Shown: positions 14,885 through 23,200 of the stretch, piece by piece | Numbering within the stretch: the stretch's first letter is position 1 | Layout of the letters: every line of letters begins with the position of its first letter | Origin: a virus | Strand: one strand, 5' to 3' | Virus record (IMG/VR): IMGVR_UViG_3300045118_000787 | Location: 1 to 35,141 of that record | DNA length: 35,141 nucleotides | The notes under the pieces: model-generated | What the model was told of the DNA's origin: nothing | The model's database searches: none | Seen by the model: the letters and a program-made list of their open reading frames with translations, nothing else | Made by a program: the position numbers and the translations under genes

Positions 14885-15547
14885 TTACTTAATTACGCTC
14901 CTCAACTTAGCCCGGTCCTCATCCGTAGGTGGTATAAACTCCTCTTTTTTGAGTAATTCTATCTTCCTGTGGGGCTTTTCTATCTTTACGGGCGCGTCTA
15001 TCTTATTAAGCCAATTTATTATGAACCTGCGGGTCTTTTGGCGGCCTTTATGGACAGAGAGCCAGGCGTCCATCTTCCCAAGCTCTATATCAATATTTAT
15101 ATGTTTATATGAAGAATTTGCTTTTAAGGTTTCTATGAATTCTTTATCGGTAGGCGGTGCGTCAGCACCTACTACTACTCTTATCTTATCTTCTCTTATC
15201 TTATCTTCTCTTATGGGTTTAGTAACAGTTTTGTAAGCGCTTACAAAGTGCTTACTTCTATGCTTACGCACATAACGCCGTAAGTCCTTGCGTCGCTTGT
15301 TGATATGTTCAACATCCTCCATTACTTTTACTAAAACTTCTTCCAAAGACGTTCCGTTTTTTGTTAAAATATTTTTCAGTTTTTTTAAGGTCTCGATTCC
15401 GATTCTGTTTTGAATTTGTATGTCAGATGGTATTCTTTCAAGCGCTGCTGTCATTGACATCGCTTTCATCCATGCCCAGCATATCGCAGGATCAACGCTA
15501 TCAAAATCATAGTCTATATGCCTTATTTTGACTTTAATCCAGTCCAT
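14885..15547 (-). CDS. Putative replication initiator / replisome organiser
   Basis: 220 aa. The N-terminal half (MDWIKVKIRHIDYDFDS, then helices) resembles phage replication proteins with winged-helix DNA binding. The middle carries the repeat REDKIREDKIR, well known in phage replisome organisers, and the C-terminus has WLSVHKGRQKTRRFIINWL, a helical motif common at the end of such proteins. The gene contains origin-like repeats at nucleotide level. GGGGATGAG precedes the ATG. Fits a lambda O-like role in loading helicase; no helicase or loader is visible here. Confidence 0.65.
   Translation of the reverse strand: MDWIKVKIRHIDYDFDSVDPAICWAWMKAMSMTAALERIPSDIQIQNRIGIETLKKLKNILTKNGTSLEEVLVKVMEDVEHINKRRKDLRRYVRKHRSKHFVSAYKTVTKPIREDKIREDKIRVVVGADAPPTDKEFIETLKANSSYKHINIDIELGKMDAWLSVHKGRQKTRRFIINWLNKIDAPVKIEKPHRKIELLKKEEFIPPTDEDRAKLRSVIK
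15178..15267. repeat. Origin-like repeat cluster inside the replication gene
   Basis: Two perfect tandem copies of TTATCTTATCTTCTC (15181-15195, 15196-15210) with partial units each side. Then a 12-bp palindrome GTAAGCGCTTAC (15233-15244) and further GCTTAC boxes at 15250-15255 and 15262-15267. The three GCTTAC boxes start 11 and 12 bp apart, about one helical turn. Two of them sit in one codon phase and the third in another, which suggests selection on DNA. Confidence 0.6.
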
Positions 15548-15571
15548 CTCATCCCCCGAATCGCAGAAATA

Positions 15572-15844
15572 TCATCTTTCGGGTATTTTATATTTCTTTA
15601 CCAAAGATAATATTTTTACTTCCCCACCACCGAAACACTCATTTATAAATTCTTGAGTCATCTTATGGCCCTTTCCGTTTGGGTATTTAATATCTTCGCA
15701 TTGGCCTATCATATTTAATATTCTACCCAGATCATACAAGGACGGAAGCCATGTCGTATCATTTGCGAATACTACCTTTACCCAAAATCCATCGTCTTTT
15801 TCTATTATTTCAATAGTTTTAACTTTCTGATATTTCGTTTCCAA
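15572..15844 (-). CDS. Hypothetical protein, 90 aa
   Basis: 90 aa, starting at TTG (15844) behind AGGATGG; no upstream ATG is available in frame. The N-terminal half looks beta-stranded (VKTIEIIEKDDGFWVKVVF) and the rest helical. Overlaps the MT-A70 gene by 26 nt. Function unknown. Confidence 0.6.
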   Translation of the reverse strand: METKYQKVKTIEIIEKDDGFWVKVVFANDTTWLPSLYDLGRILNMIGQCEDIKYPNGKGHKMTQEFINECFGGGEVKILSLVKKYKIPER

Positions 15845-16778
15845 AGTTTTCCCATCCTTTTCTTTTGTTCCGGGCGAATAGTTCTATATATGGCCCGGCA
15901 TACATTTCCTCAATCATTTTATATGCTACTTCCGGTTTTTTGGAATGCGCGGTTACACTCCCCTCAAACCATGAAACGAGTTTTTCTTTTGGGTGTGGGT
16001 TACCTTCTCGCGTAGCTATTAAAAGCAGTTCGTGGCGACTAATGGTAAACCATCCTATGCTTGGGCCTTTACTCTTTATCCATACGAGATTGGACTTATA
16101 TTTAAAACCCCATGCCTTTATTACTTCAAAAGCATCTTCGAGCATAGCATTGGTGGCCCACATAAACAAAACCGTGTCTTTACAACATAAACTTTTGACA
16201 TTCATATCACATATGGTAGATGTGGGCATTGTAGAATAATGCGAGTCCGCGCTTTCAGCAAGGCCGGAATTATCGAATTGCCAGGGTGGATCAGCATATA
16301 TAACCCTGAATGTTCCTTTTGGTAATTCTGGTTTCGGTTGGCGATCTCTCACTATCCTGTCTTTTTCTTTTACCCTCCTTAATACCTCTGTCCGGGTAGG
16401 TAGATCATCCGCATCTTCCGCATCTGCTTTCACCTGCTCGATAATGTCCTTATTCTCGGCGAGTGTCTGGAATATATGGCTTTGCTTATGCGTAATGCCT
16501 TCAGGTAAAGAGCTCCTTCCTGCACCGGAAGTAGCTTGGTGCTTTGCGGTTAAAGGTTTTAACAGTTCCCCCATCCGGGCCTCGGCATCTAAAAGCGCCC
16601 CGGCGAGCATATTAGCCTCTTCCCGCTTTTGCTCACGGACTTCTTTGGCAAGACCGAGCTTATCAATCGCTCGTATATACGCCCTTACAGATGTTAATTT
16701 TTCGCGACCTATAAGGACGAATTTTGCAAGTTCATTGATGTTGGATGGTAGATTTATTGGCTTTTTTGTTATATTCAT
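15819..16778 (-). CDS. MT-A70 adenine methyltransferase with N-terminal extension
   Basis: 319 aa from the ATG at 16778 (ATGA overlap, GAGAAGGTGAA site) rather than the GTG/ATG-like codon 15 nt upstream. The N-terminal ~145 residues form a helical region with THKQSHIFQTLAEN, like the DNA-reading regions found before phage MT-A70 domains. The catalytic part has YADPPW (D163-W166), HYSTMPTSTI, FMWATNAM and PYIELFARNKRKGW. It presumably methylates adenine in phage DNA to evade restriction. Coupled to the annealing protein gene. Confidence 0.87.
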   Translation of the reverse strand: MNITKKPINLPSNINELAKFVLIGREKLTSVRAYIRAIDKLGLAKEVREQKREEANMLAGALLDAEARMGELLKPLTAKHQATSGAGRSSLPEGITHKQSHIFQTLAENKDIIEQVKADAEDADDLPTRTEVLRRVKEKDRIVRDRQPKPELPKGTFRVIYADPPWQFDNSGLAESADSHYSTMPTSTICDMNVKSLCCKDTVLFMWATNAMLEDAFEVIKAWGFKYKSNLVWIKSKGPSIGWFTISRHELLLIATREGNPHPKEKLVSWFEGSVTAHSKKPEVAYKMIEEMYAGPYIELFARNKRKGWENFGNEISES

Positions 16779-17896
16779 TTCACCTTCTCCCACTTGGTCT
16801 TGAAGTAGGCTTTGACATATTCGGAATACTCTTTGAGGCTCTTTAGGAGATTGTCGGTGTTCTTATTCTTCCACACCGTAAGCTCGGCGCGGGTCTTAAA
16901 GACGTCTATCTCCCTAACCGCCCTTTGGGTGAATTCCTTTGAAAAGGCCTCTTTTTCGGCCAGTTCCGCTTCAGGTGTCTTTTTAAGTGCCCGTTTTTCG
17001 CCTACATTTGCTTTCAAATCGACGATCTCCCCGTCATCGGTGATTTCCACCTCCGGCTCAATGCCCTCTTTTAGGGGGCTTTCTGGCGCGTTTTCGCCCC
17101 TTACAATCATCTCTATCTTATGGTCGAATTCTTCTATGATGAATTGCCTGTCCTCATCCATCAACCGGCCGATGTCTTCCTTGTATTTACGCTGGAGATT
17201 GGCTACGGCGAGGGTGTTCTGGCAGGCGGCGATCTCATCCATAATCTTGACCTTTATGTCCTCCACCCATTTATCATAGGTGGCCGGGTCGTTAAGCGCC
17301 TCGGTGGTCTTTATGGCGTCCCCCATAAACTCAAGTTCGGTCTTCGCATCCTTCTTTATCTCGGCCTCCATCTCCTCCTCGGAGTAAAGACCCTTTATAT
17401 TAAAGGCTTTTCGTAGGGCTTGAGATTCAGCCACCTTCTTGATCATCGTTTCGGGCTTGCTCGACCAAAGCGCCTGGGGTTTTCCCTCTTTATTGTAGGC
17501 GCAGTATTCCTTGAATTTCACCTTCACTATGACTGGGTTCGGGAAGCTCTTGTTCCAGACCTTACATATCGCGCCATCGAGAACTCCATTACCGTCATAG
17601 ATTACGTCCGACTCTATCCCCCCGAATTGTCCAGTCCTGTGGGCTATGGCGAGGAATCCGTCCCTTGTGGTCATTATCGATGGGACTTCATCGAAGCCGT
17701 TTTTGTAGGGGTTCCAGACCCGGCGCTTGATAAAGCATATCTCTTTTAGGAACGGGTCAAGTTCGTATTTATTCGCCAGGTATATGAACATGGCGAACTC
17801 GTCATCCCCGGCGCCTTTGGCTACGGTTCGCTTCACTAAATCTATCTGCTCCTTCGTCATCTCCTTGCCGTTGGTCGTCGTCAACTCTTTAGACAT
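16775..17896 (-). CDS. bet: Bet/RecT-type single-strand annealing recombinase
   Basis: 373 aa. Motifs of the Bet family are visible: GAGDDEFAMFIYLANKYELDP near the N-terminus, SIMTTRDGFLAIAHRTGQFGG, a conserved EY (KFKEYCAY), WSSKPETMIKKVAES and QALRKAFNIKGLYSEEE. It anneals complementary single strands in phage recombination and repair. The C-terminal ~150 residues are charged and variable, as usual. AAGGAGG precedes the ATG. No partner exonuclease is obvious nearby; the coiled-coil gene upstream is often beside such recombinases. Confidence 0.88.
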   Translation of the reverse strand: MSKELTTTNGKEMTKEQIDLVKRTVAKGAGDDEFAMFIYLANKYELDPFLKEICFIKRRVWNPYKNGFDEVPSIMTTRDGFLAIAHRTGQFGGIESDVIYDGNGVLDGAICKVWNKSFPNPVIVKVKFKEYCAYNKEGKPQALWSSKPETMIKKVAESQALRKAFNIKGLYSEEEMEAEIKKDAKTELEFMGDAIKTTEALNDPATYDKWVEDIKVKIMDEIAACQNTLAVANLQRKYKEDIGRLMDEDRQFIIEEFDHKIEMIVRGENAPESPLKEGIEPEVEITDDGEIVDLKANVGEKRALKKTPEAELAEKEAFSKEFTQRAVREIDVFKTRAELTVWKNKNTDNLLKSLKEYSEYVKAYFKTKWEKVK

Positions 17897-17911
17897 TTGA
17901 ATCGCCTCCTT

Positions 17912-18535
17912 TTAGGTGCGTATGGCTATCGACTCTTCCTGGTAGACTTCTATGCCTTCGATTTTCAGCGAGCAACTCGACACCCCGTCTATCGTCTTGG
18001 TGAAGGCCTTTACCAGATTGTTGAGCTTCTTCTCATCGATAATCCAGTATTCTTTCGGTATCTTCGTTTCGTCCGTTACCTTCCAGGTCCATCGCTTTAC
18101 GGTGTGGGCAGAGCCTATGGCGCTCTTGACCTGGTGCTTCTCCTCCGTCTCTACCTTCACTGCCGGCAGGCCGTTCTTCTTCGCCATCTCATCGAGGACC
18201 TTCTGCTTCTCTTCATCTGCCTTCTTCTGGCGCTCGCGCTCGGCCTCCATATAGGACATCAACTTATCCTTTATAGAGCGTTCCATCTCTTCGAGAGGAT
18301 CGGTCAAGACCTTAAACTCCTGGTTTATCGACTTCACGTGGTCATTTAACGGCCCCACGAAGAACTTCCGGCGCTCCTCTAACCGCCTCTTGGCTTTAGT
18401 TATGAAGGAGAGTAAATCGGTCGCATACTTCGAGGACGGCTCGTCTTTAACTACAAGGTTCGCCACCTTCGATTGTATCGGCTCGATCTCCTTCGCCACT
18501 ATCGCTACCTGCTGATCAGTCTTTATTTCAGACAT
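17912..18535 (-). CDS. Coiled-coil protein associated with recombinase
   Basis: 207 aa. Residues ~40-120 form a long charged coiled coil, followed by EEKHQVKSAIGSAHTVKRWTWKVTDETKIP and a C-terminal IDEKKLNNLVKAF to SLKIEGIEVYQEES. This arrangement is typical of a phage family encoded just before RecT/Bet/Erf genes, of unclear function. GGAGCGCC precedes the ATG. Confidence 0.72.
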   Translation of the reverse strand: MSEIKTDQQVAIVAKEIEPIQSKVANLVVKDEPSSKYATDLLSFITKAKRRLEERRKFFVGPLNDHVKSINQEFKVLTDPLEEMERSIKDKLMSYMEAERERQKKADEEKQKVLDEMAKKNGLPAVKVETEEKHQVKSAIGSAHTVKRWTWKVTDETKIPKEYWIIDEKKLNNLVKAFTKTIDGVSSCSLKIEGIEVYQEESIAIRT

Positions 18536-18719
18536 TTTTGGCGCTCCTTAATATTTTGTCGGTTTCGATATCTATCCTCATGTTTATATACGCCGACACG
18601 AGGTTGAGTCCCTCTATGATGCCGTCGTTAAAATCACTCTTTAACGGCATCGCCCCAAAAAGCTTCTTCTGGGTCTCGACATACTTGGAAATCTCTATCA
18701 AGACGTCCATCCCAATCAC
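18528..18719 (-). CDS. Small helical protein, 60-63 aa
   Basis: Start either GTG at 18719 (GTGA overlap with the previous stop) or ATG at 18710, which has AGGGGGTG at good spacing. Mostly helical (MDVLIEISKYVETQKKLFG). Function unknown. Confidence 0.6.
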   Translation of the reverse strand: MIGMDVLIEISKYVETQKKLFGAMPLKSDFNDGIIEGLNLVSAYINMRIDIETDKILRSAKNV

Positions 18720-18823
18720 CCCCTTTTTCGCCGCTTATGCGGGCAGTTTTTTACTAACAGACAGTATGAGAAATACTTCTTGAACCCTATGAATTTCTTT
18801 TTCTTATTACAGAAATATCTCAT
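18716..18823 (-). CDS. Small basic Cys-containing protein, 35 aa
   Basis: 35 aa, very Lys/Arg/Phe/Tyr-rich, with three Cys and a KRRKRG tail. Overlaps both neighbours by stop-start overlap. Plausible micro-protein, perhaps nucleic-acid binding. Confidence 0.5.
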   Translation of the reverse strand: MRYFCNKKKKFIGFKKYFSYCLLVKNCPHKRRKRG

Positions 18824-19185
18824 CTCTCGTCCGGGTGTTTCGCTTCCTCATTCTTCTGTGCTATGAAGTCCTGCCAGCAGTCCTGGCAGCATACCTCTCC
18901 GGCGGTAAGACCGCTATTGATGGCCTCCAGAAATTCTTCCGAGGTCAACCTTTCGTGGCAGTTCTCGCAGGTGTCTATGGTCTTTAAGACTCTTAACCCT
19001 TCGAGGTCGGAGGCAGAGTATTCGCTTCCACAATCGAACCTATCGGCCCATTCGTCGGCATAGCCGAACATACAGTTCGATTCTTCCCTGCCCCCTGGCC
19101 ATCGCATACTCATATAGGCCACGAACCGCCATCCGTCGATCTTGCCGAGTTCGTGCTTCTTGGCGATGTATTTATAGGTGTTCAT
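18820..19185 (-). CDS. Zinc-finger-like hypothetical protein
   Basis: 121 aa. CENC and CCQDC, about 30 residues apart near the C-terminus, look like a four-Cys zinc site (CxxC...CxxC). The N-terminal part is aromatic-rich with unknown fold. AGGGAGGTAAAAG precedes the ATG. Early-region accessory protein; function unknown. Confidence 0.7.
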   Translation of the reverse strand: MNTYKYIAKKHELGKIDGWRFVAYMSMRWPGGREESNCMFGYADEWADRFDCGSEYSASDLEGLRVLKTIDTCENCHERLTSEEFLEAINSGLTAGEVCCQDCWQDFIAQKNEEAKHPDER

Positions 19186-19327
19186 CTTTTACCTCCCTGC
19201 TCGATACTATGGAAAGACCGCTTAATTTCTTGGCCCTATCTCTGGCCTCGTTCTCTGTCCACGCCTCTACCCATAAACCGAACTCTGTCCCCCAGTCTGT
19301 TGTGAGGACTATACGATACCATTTCAT
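19172..19327 (-). CDS. Small protein, 51 aa
   Basis: 51 aa: MKWYRIVLTTDWGTEFGLWV, then a helical WTENEARDRAKKL segment, the pattern of a small beta-beta-alpha protein that recurs in phage early genes. ATGA overlap with the upstream gene. Function unknown. Confidence 0.65.
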   Translation of the reverse strand: MKWYRIVLTTDWGTEFGLWVEAWTENEARDRAKKLSGLSIVSSREVKDEHL

Positions 19328-19425
19328 TTATACAGCCCCCACTTTCTGCCATATTCAGCGCATAGGCCGGACAGCGATAAAAGCGTCAGTATGAGAAATA
19401 CACAAGCGACGAAGACCTTATCCAT
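19324..19425 (-). CDS. Small membrane or exported peptide, 33 aa
   Basis: 33 aa with a hydrophobic N-terminal helix (FVACVFLILTLLSLSG) followed by LCAEYGRKW. Good GGAGACTGCCA ribosome site; overlaps the preceding stop region and the following start. Confidence 0.55.
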   Translation of the reverse strand: MDKVFVACVFLILTLLSLSGLCAEYGRKWGLYK

Positions 19426-19732
19426 TGGCAGTCTCCTTGCGAGTTCCCCATCCGGCCTTCCATCTCTCTATCGCTGCCGTGACGATCACCGTTATCTCCT
19501 GGGGACTTATGCTGTCTACCAGGACCTTCGTCAGTTCTTCCTTATTCAGTATGCGGAAGTTCTTTATGCCTTTGGCCTTTGCCTTGAGCATTAAGTCGTT
19601 CCGGCTTGGTCCCTTCTCCTTCACGATCTCCAGGGCCCTTTCCTCTACTGCCTTATTCGCCTTCTGGCTCTTCGAGGGTTTTATGCCATGCTTCGCCAGG
19701 ATCGCGATGGCGTCCCTGCCTGCCGCGCTCAT
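19418..19732 (-). CDS. Hypothetical protein with SAP/Rho-N-like segment
   Basis: 104 aa, basic and helical. SRNDLMLKAKAKGIKNFRIL, then NKEELTKVL, resembles the SAP or Rho-N-terminal helix-extension-helix that binds nucleic acid. Second gene after the early promoter, so possibly a DNA-binding early regulator; inference only. AGGAGGTGTTGT precedes the ATG. Confidence 0.65.
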   Translation of the reverse strand: MSAAGRDAIAILAKHGIKPSKSQKANKAVEERALEIVKEKGPSRNDLMLKAKAKGIKNFRILNKEELTKVLVDSISPQEITVIVTAAIERWKAGWGTRKETANG

Positions 19733-19878
19733 ACAACACCTCCTATAAAATAAGTCGCCGGGATAGACGCGAAGCCTTGCGACAGGCAGACCAGATGGCC
19801 TTTTCGCGCTTTCTCCCGGCGAGGGTTGACATAAAAAATCTGGTCTTTAGGTTCGGTCGCAAGGACTTTTTCGTTCAT
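19729..19878 (-). CDS. First early gene, 49-aa hypothetical protein
   Basis: 49 aa, Arg/Lys-rich in the middle (NPRREKARKGH). GAGGTAGCCAAT precedes the ATG and the stop overlaps the next start (ATGA). It lies about 24 nt downstream of the predicted transcription start of the early promoter. A small first gene like this is often a host-takeover protein, but nothing in the sequence proves that. Confidence 0.65.
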   Translation of the reverse strand: MNEKVLATEPKDQIFYVNPRREKARKGHLVCLSQGFASIPATYFIGGVV

Positions 19879-19908
19879 ATTGGCTACCTCATTTTTTAGT
19901 CACCTGTG

Positions 19909-19936
19909 AGTATACCATATGCCAGTCAAAAAGCAA
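19909..19936 (-). promoter_or_regulatory. Minus-strand early promoter
   Basis: On the minus strand: TTGCTT (19936-19931), 16-nt spacer ending in TGG, TATACT (19914-19909), an extended -10. It lies between the end of the virion-protein operon (19945) and the first early gene. The stretch TATGGTATACT also occurs in the plus-strand promoter at 26368. Confidence 0.6.
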
Positions 19937-19944
19937 GGTTTTTC

Positions 19945-20214
19945 TTAAAATAGTTTATTTGGGGTTTCTCCCAATACCGCTTTTATGTCAGTAATGATTA
20001 CATCCACTTCCTTGATTTCCTGCTCTGTCCGGCGGTGGAGTTTGGATACCACGGCCGTCATATCGTGTAAGCGCCTGATGAGATTGGCAAGAGTGTCTTT
20101 ATAGAGGGCGAGGTTCTGTTCTTTCTGCTTTAGGGTGACAGAAAGTTCTTTTAATCGGTGGCGATCCTGATCGGACATAAGGGAGACAAATGGGGTGTTT
20201 ATGGCTTCAGGCAT
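19945..20214 (-). CDS. Coiled-coil protein, 89 aa
   Basis: 89 aa with a nearly continuous coiled coil (about residues 15-80). Starts in TAATG overlap with the giant virion protein gene. Last gene of the late virion block; perhaps a chaperone or partner of that protein. Confidence 0.65.
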   Translation of the reverse strand: MPEAINTPFVSLMSDQDRHRLKELSVTLKQKEQNLALYKDTLANLIRRLHDMTAVVSKLHRRTEQEIKEVDVIITDIKAVLGETPNKLF

Positions 20215-23200
20215 TAGAATATCAACCTATTTCCACTCTTCTTTAATACGAAAGGTTTAGAGGTTTTCTTTTGGGATGAGTATTTATTCGGGAATATCTG
20301 TCCCCTCATAAGCCTCTCTATCTGTGTTCCGGCGGGGATAAGTGTCAGGACGGCCCTCCTCGCGGCCTTTGCCCTGGTTTCGGGTTTCTTCGCGCCTATC
20401 CCGAATCCCTGGCCTATGTTTTTTACGAACCTTACTATGCCCGGTTCTTCATACCTTCCAGCTGTAAAAAATGGGACTTTGGGAATAATGGCCCCGGCTC
20501 CATATGGTTTCCTCAAACCCATCTTTTCATACAGAGCATTTACGAGTAATGATGTTACGAGAAGCATCCAGAACGCCCCCCACCTTACCTTGCCACCCTC
20601 GACCTTCGTTATGGGCTTTAATAGGTTTTTAGGGAGATTCCCAAGACCCAAATCATATATAAGATAATTCATGGAATTAAAAGACCAATTCTGGAACTGG
20701 CTTAATATCGCCCCAGCCTTCGACCTCATATATGCGTTCATTTCGTATTTCTTATATCCTACCTGGGTCCGGCGCGCGATCGCGTCCGCATACTTCATTG
20801 CTTTAATCTGGTCATATTCCAGTTCTTCTATGCCCTTAAAATACGCCCCCACATATGTCGAACCAACGTTATTCATTTCTATCAGGTTGGTTACAAACCC
20901 TATCGCATCTTCTATCTTGTTAAATGTAGAGGGGTCTAAGTCGGGGTCGATGGTCCTGCCCTTAAGCATGACCGAGTGCTTAAACGCGAAATCCCTCCAC
21001 TCTTTCGTGCCTAAGAATTTCCCCATACCGACACTTAGATACTTGGGACGAAGTTCTCCCATTGAGGTGGTGAAGTTTGAAAGGTTCGTCACCCAGAAGT
21101 TGATATTCCCAAGTAATGCGCTTTTGGCAAAATGGGACCTGAACCAACTCACTGGAGCTGAATCTAAAATTTGCCCATATAGGTTCTGGTCGGCAATCGA
21201 CTTTTTGCCTTTGAGTTCACTTATAAGTCTATCTATCGCCTTATAAGCATTGGGTTGGCGCGCAAGGGCATATTCTATGAATTTTCTCGAATGGCGCAGT
21301 CCTGGTGTGTAATAAATGCCTTTTAATATGGTATTGCGATATATTTCATAGTTTCCTATGGCGTCATACTTGGTCCTGGGGCCGCGGCGCTTTAGGGCGA
21401 ATTGGTTAAAGGGCTGGTATCCTTTTGTGTAATCCCCTTTGCGGATCGCCTCCAATTGCGCGTCACTTACTTTGGATGTATCCTCTAACCTGCCTTCAAA
21501 AAATTCGTTTAGTAAGTTATGCTCCCTGATGTGGGTCATATAGTTTTTGCGATAGGGCATCTGCTTTGCGCCTATGGCTCGCATCACTTCGTTATATTCG
21601 GCTATCAGGGACTCGTATTTCGCGCGGAGATATTTGACGACCCTCTCTTCTTTAGGGGTGAGTGTCTTCCCCTCCTCGAATTTCCTCATCAACTCCGCGC
21701 TCTCTTTGGAGTTCTTCTCGATGCCCTCCTTCGCTTTTATGAGTTCAGTATTTTCTTTTACAAGCCTATCGAACATCGCGGAGTCGGCAGACATCCACAC
21801 TTGTAGGGTGTTATCGCCTAATATATTATCTTCCCACAATCTCCTCCTTGTGACTTTCTCTATGACGCGTGGAATGTCGAGGGACTGGGTTTCGAGGTTG
21901 TTTATGTCGATCCACCGCTGGGAGTCCTTATTGATTATCTCTATGACTTCACGGTCCTTGTCTATATCGCCATAAAGCTTGAATATCCTGGCCGGGGTTT
22001 CGGGTGTTCCTGACAGGGCATTGATATATGCCATCAGTTGGTCATAAGAGGCGTCTTTGTAGAAACGTATCAGACCCAATAGCGGTCCGGCAGATCTCCC
22101 CTTCAAGTTTTTATGGACGAGACCCTTATTCATCGCGGCCACATATAGGGCTTTTCGTTGTTCCGGGTCCCAAGCCTTCCCGAATGATGGGGTGCGTTCC
22201 TGGCCTGTCTTTATGAGTTCTTCTCTGATTTTGAGCCATTCGGCGAAGCGCTTGCTTTCTCCAGTAATTTCTTCTGTGAGGTATTCTTCTCCAGGTTTAA
22301 GTCCGACAAGATTAGCGCCGCCACGAGTAGTGTATTCTTTGGGTAACTTGTAGTTGATGAAGCTGATGATTTCATCTCTTCCTCCTCTGTTGGCCACAGC
22401 ACCTATCGACTCCTCTACATTGTAGGGAAGTTTATTGGCGCGTAGCCATCTATTTAGGTTTATATCCTCATTATTCGTGTATATGATTTTTACGCCACTC
22501 TTGGCAAGTGGTAGTAGGTGTGCCTCTAAATTTTGCTTATGACCTTCCCACGTGGAGTCCTGTGTCCCTACCGCATAAGTCCCCTCTTTAGCGGTGGGGT
22601 TCAAATATTGCGGATCTACCAACACGACTGTTTTGTCTGGGTCCAGCCCCCCGGCATTTACGGCTTTCGTGATCTCATCCATCGCCTGCCATGCATCCAT
22701 CTGGGTAATGGGGATTTTCCCATCGCGAGTCAACTCATTCCCCATATTTTTATCGACATCTGTTATCCTGGACATCGTATCTCTTATGGTGGACTTGTCC
22801 TGGGACGTCCTTATGATGCCCTGCGTCCAGGTATATTTACCGCCTTCTTTCGATATCCCGAATACCGATGTATTCTCAAGGAAGTAGTATATGGCGCTCG
22901 ATTCCGGGGACTTAAATCCATCAGATACCGCCTGCATTAGTAGCTTATTTCCGAATTGCTGTATTACATCCCTGGCGAACTGCGCCCTTTCTTTCAACAT
23001 CCCCCTTTGTAACCATTTGTTTAAGGCAGACCTTAACGCCTCGGAACTATATTTGTTCGGGTCTATCTCAAAGGCATATGCTATCTCCCGTATAAGTTGG
23101 TCCCTTAAAGTTTTTACGGTAGACTTCATCGTCTCGACTTTGGCGGGGTCCTGCATATTCTTGTAATAGTTATACCTCTCATCCGAAAGTTCGTTTAAGT

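Noticed and set aside
15181-15210. CRISPR-like or satellite array
   Set aside because: Only two 15-bp units without spacers, inside a coding gene; better explained as REDKI codon repeats or origin repeats.
14799-15236. Plus-strand open frame of 145 codons opposite the replication and radical SAM genes
   Set aside because: No start signals; Ser/Leu/Ile-rich antisense translation typical of shadow frames.
19936-19960. Intrinsic terminator after the virion operon
   Set aside because: Sequence is A/T-rich but I see no GC-rich stem before the T run.
20671-21246. Plus-strand open frame of 191 codons
   Set aside because: Lies wholly opposite the giant virion protein gene, lacks a ribosome site and promoter, and its sequence has no protein-like pattern.
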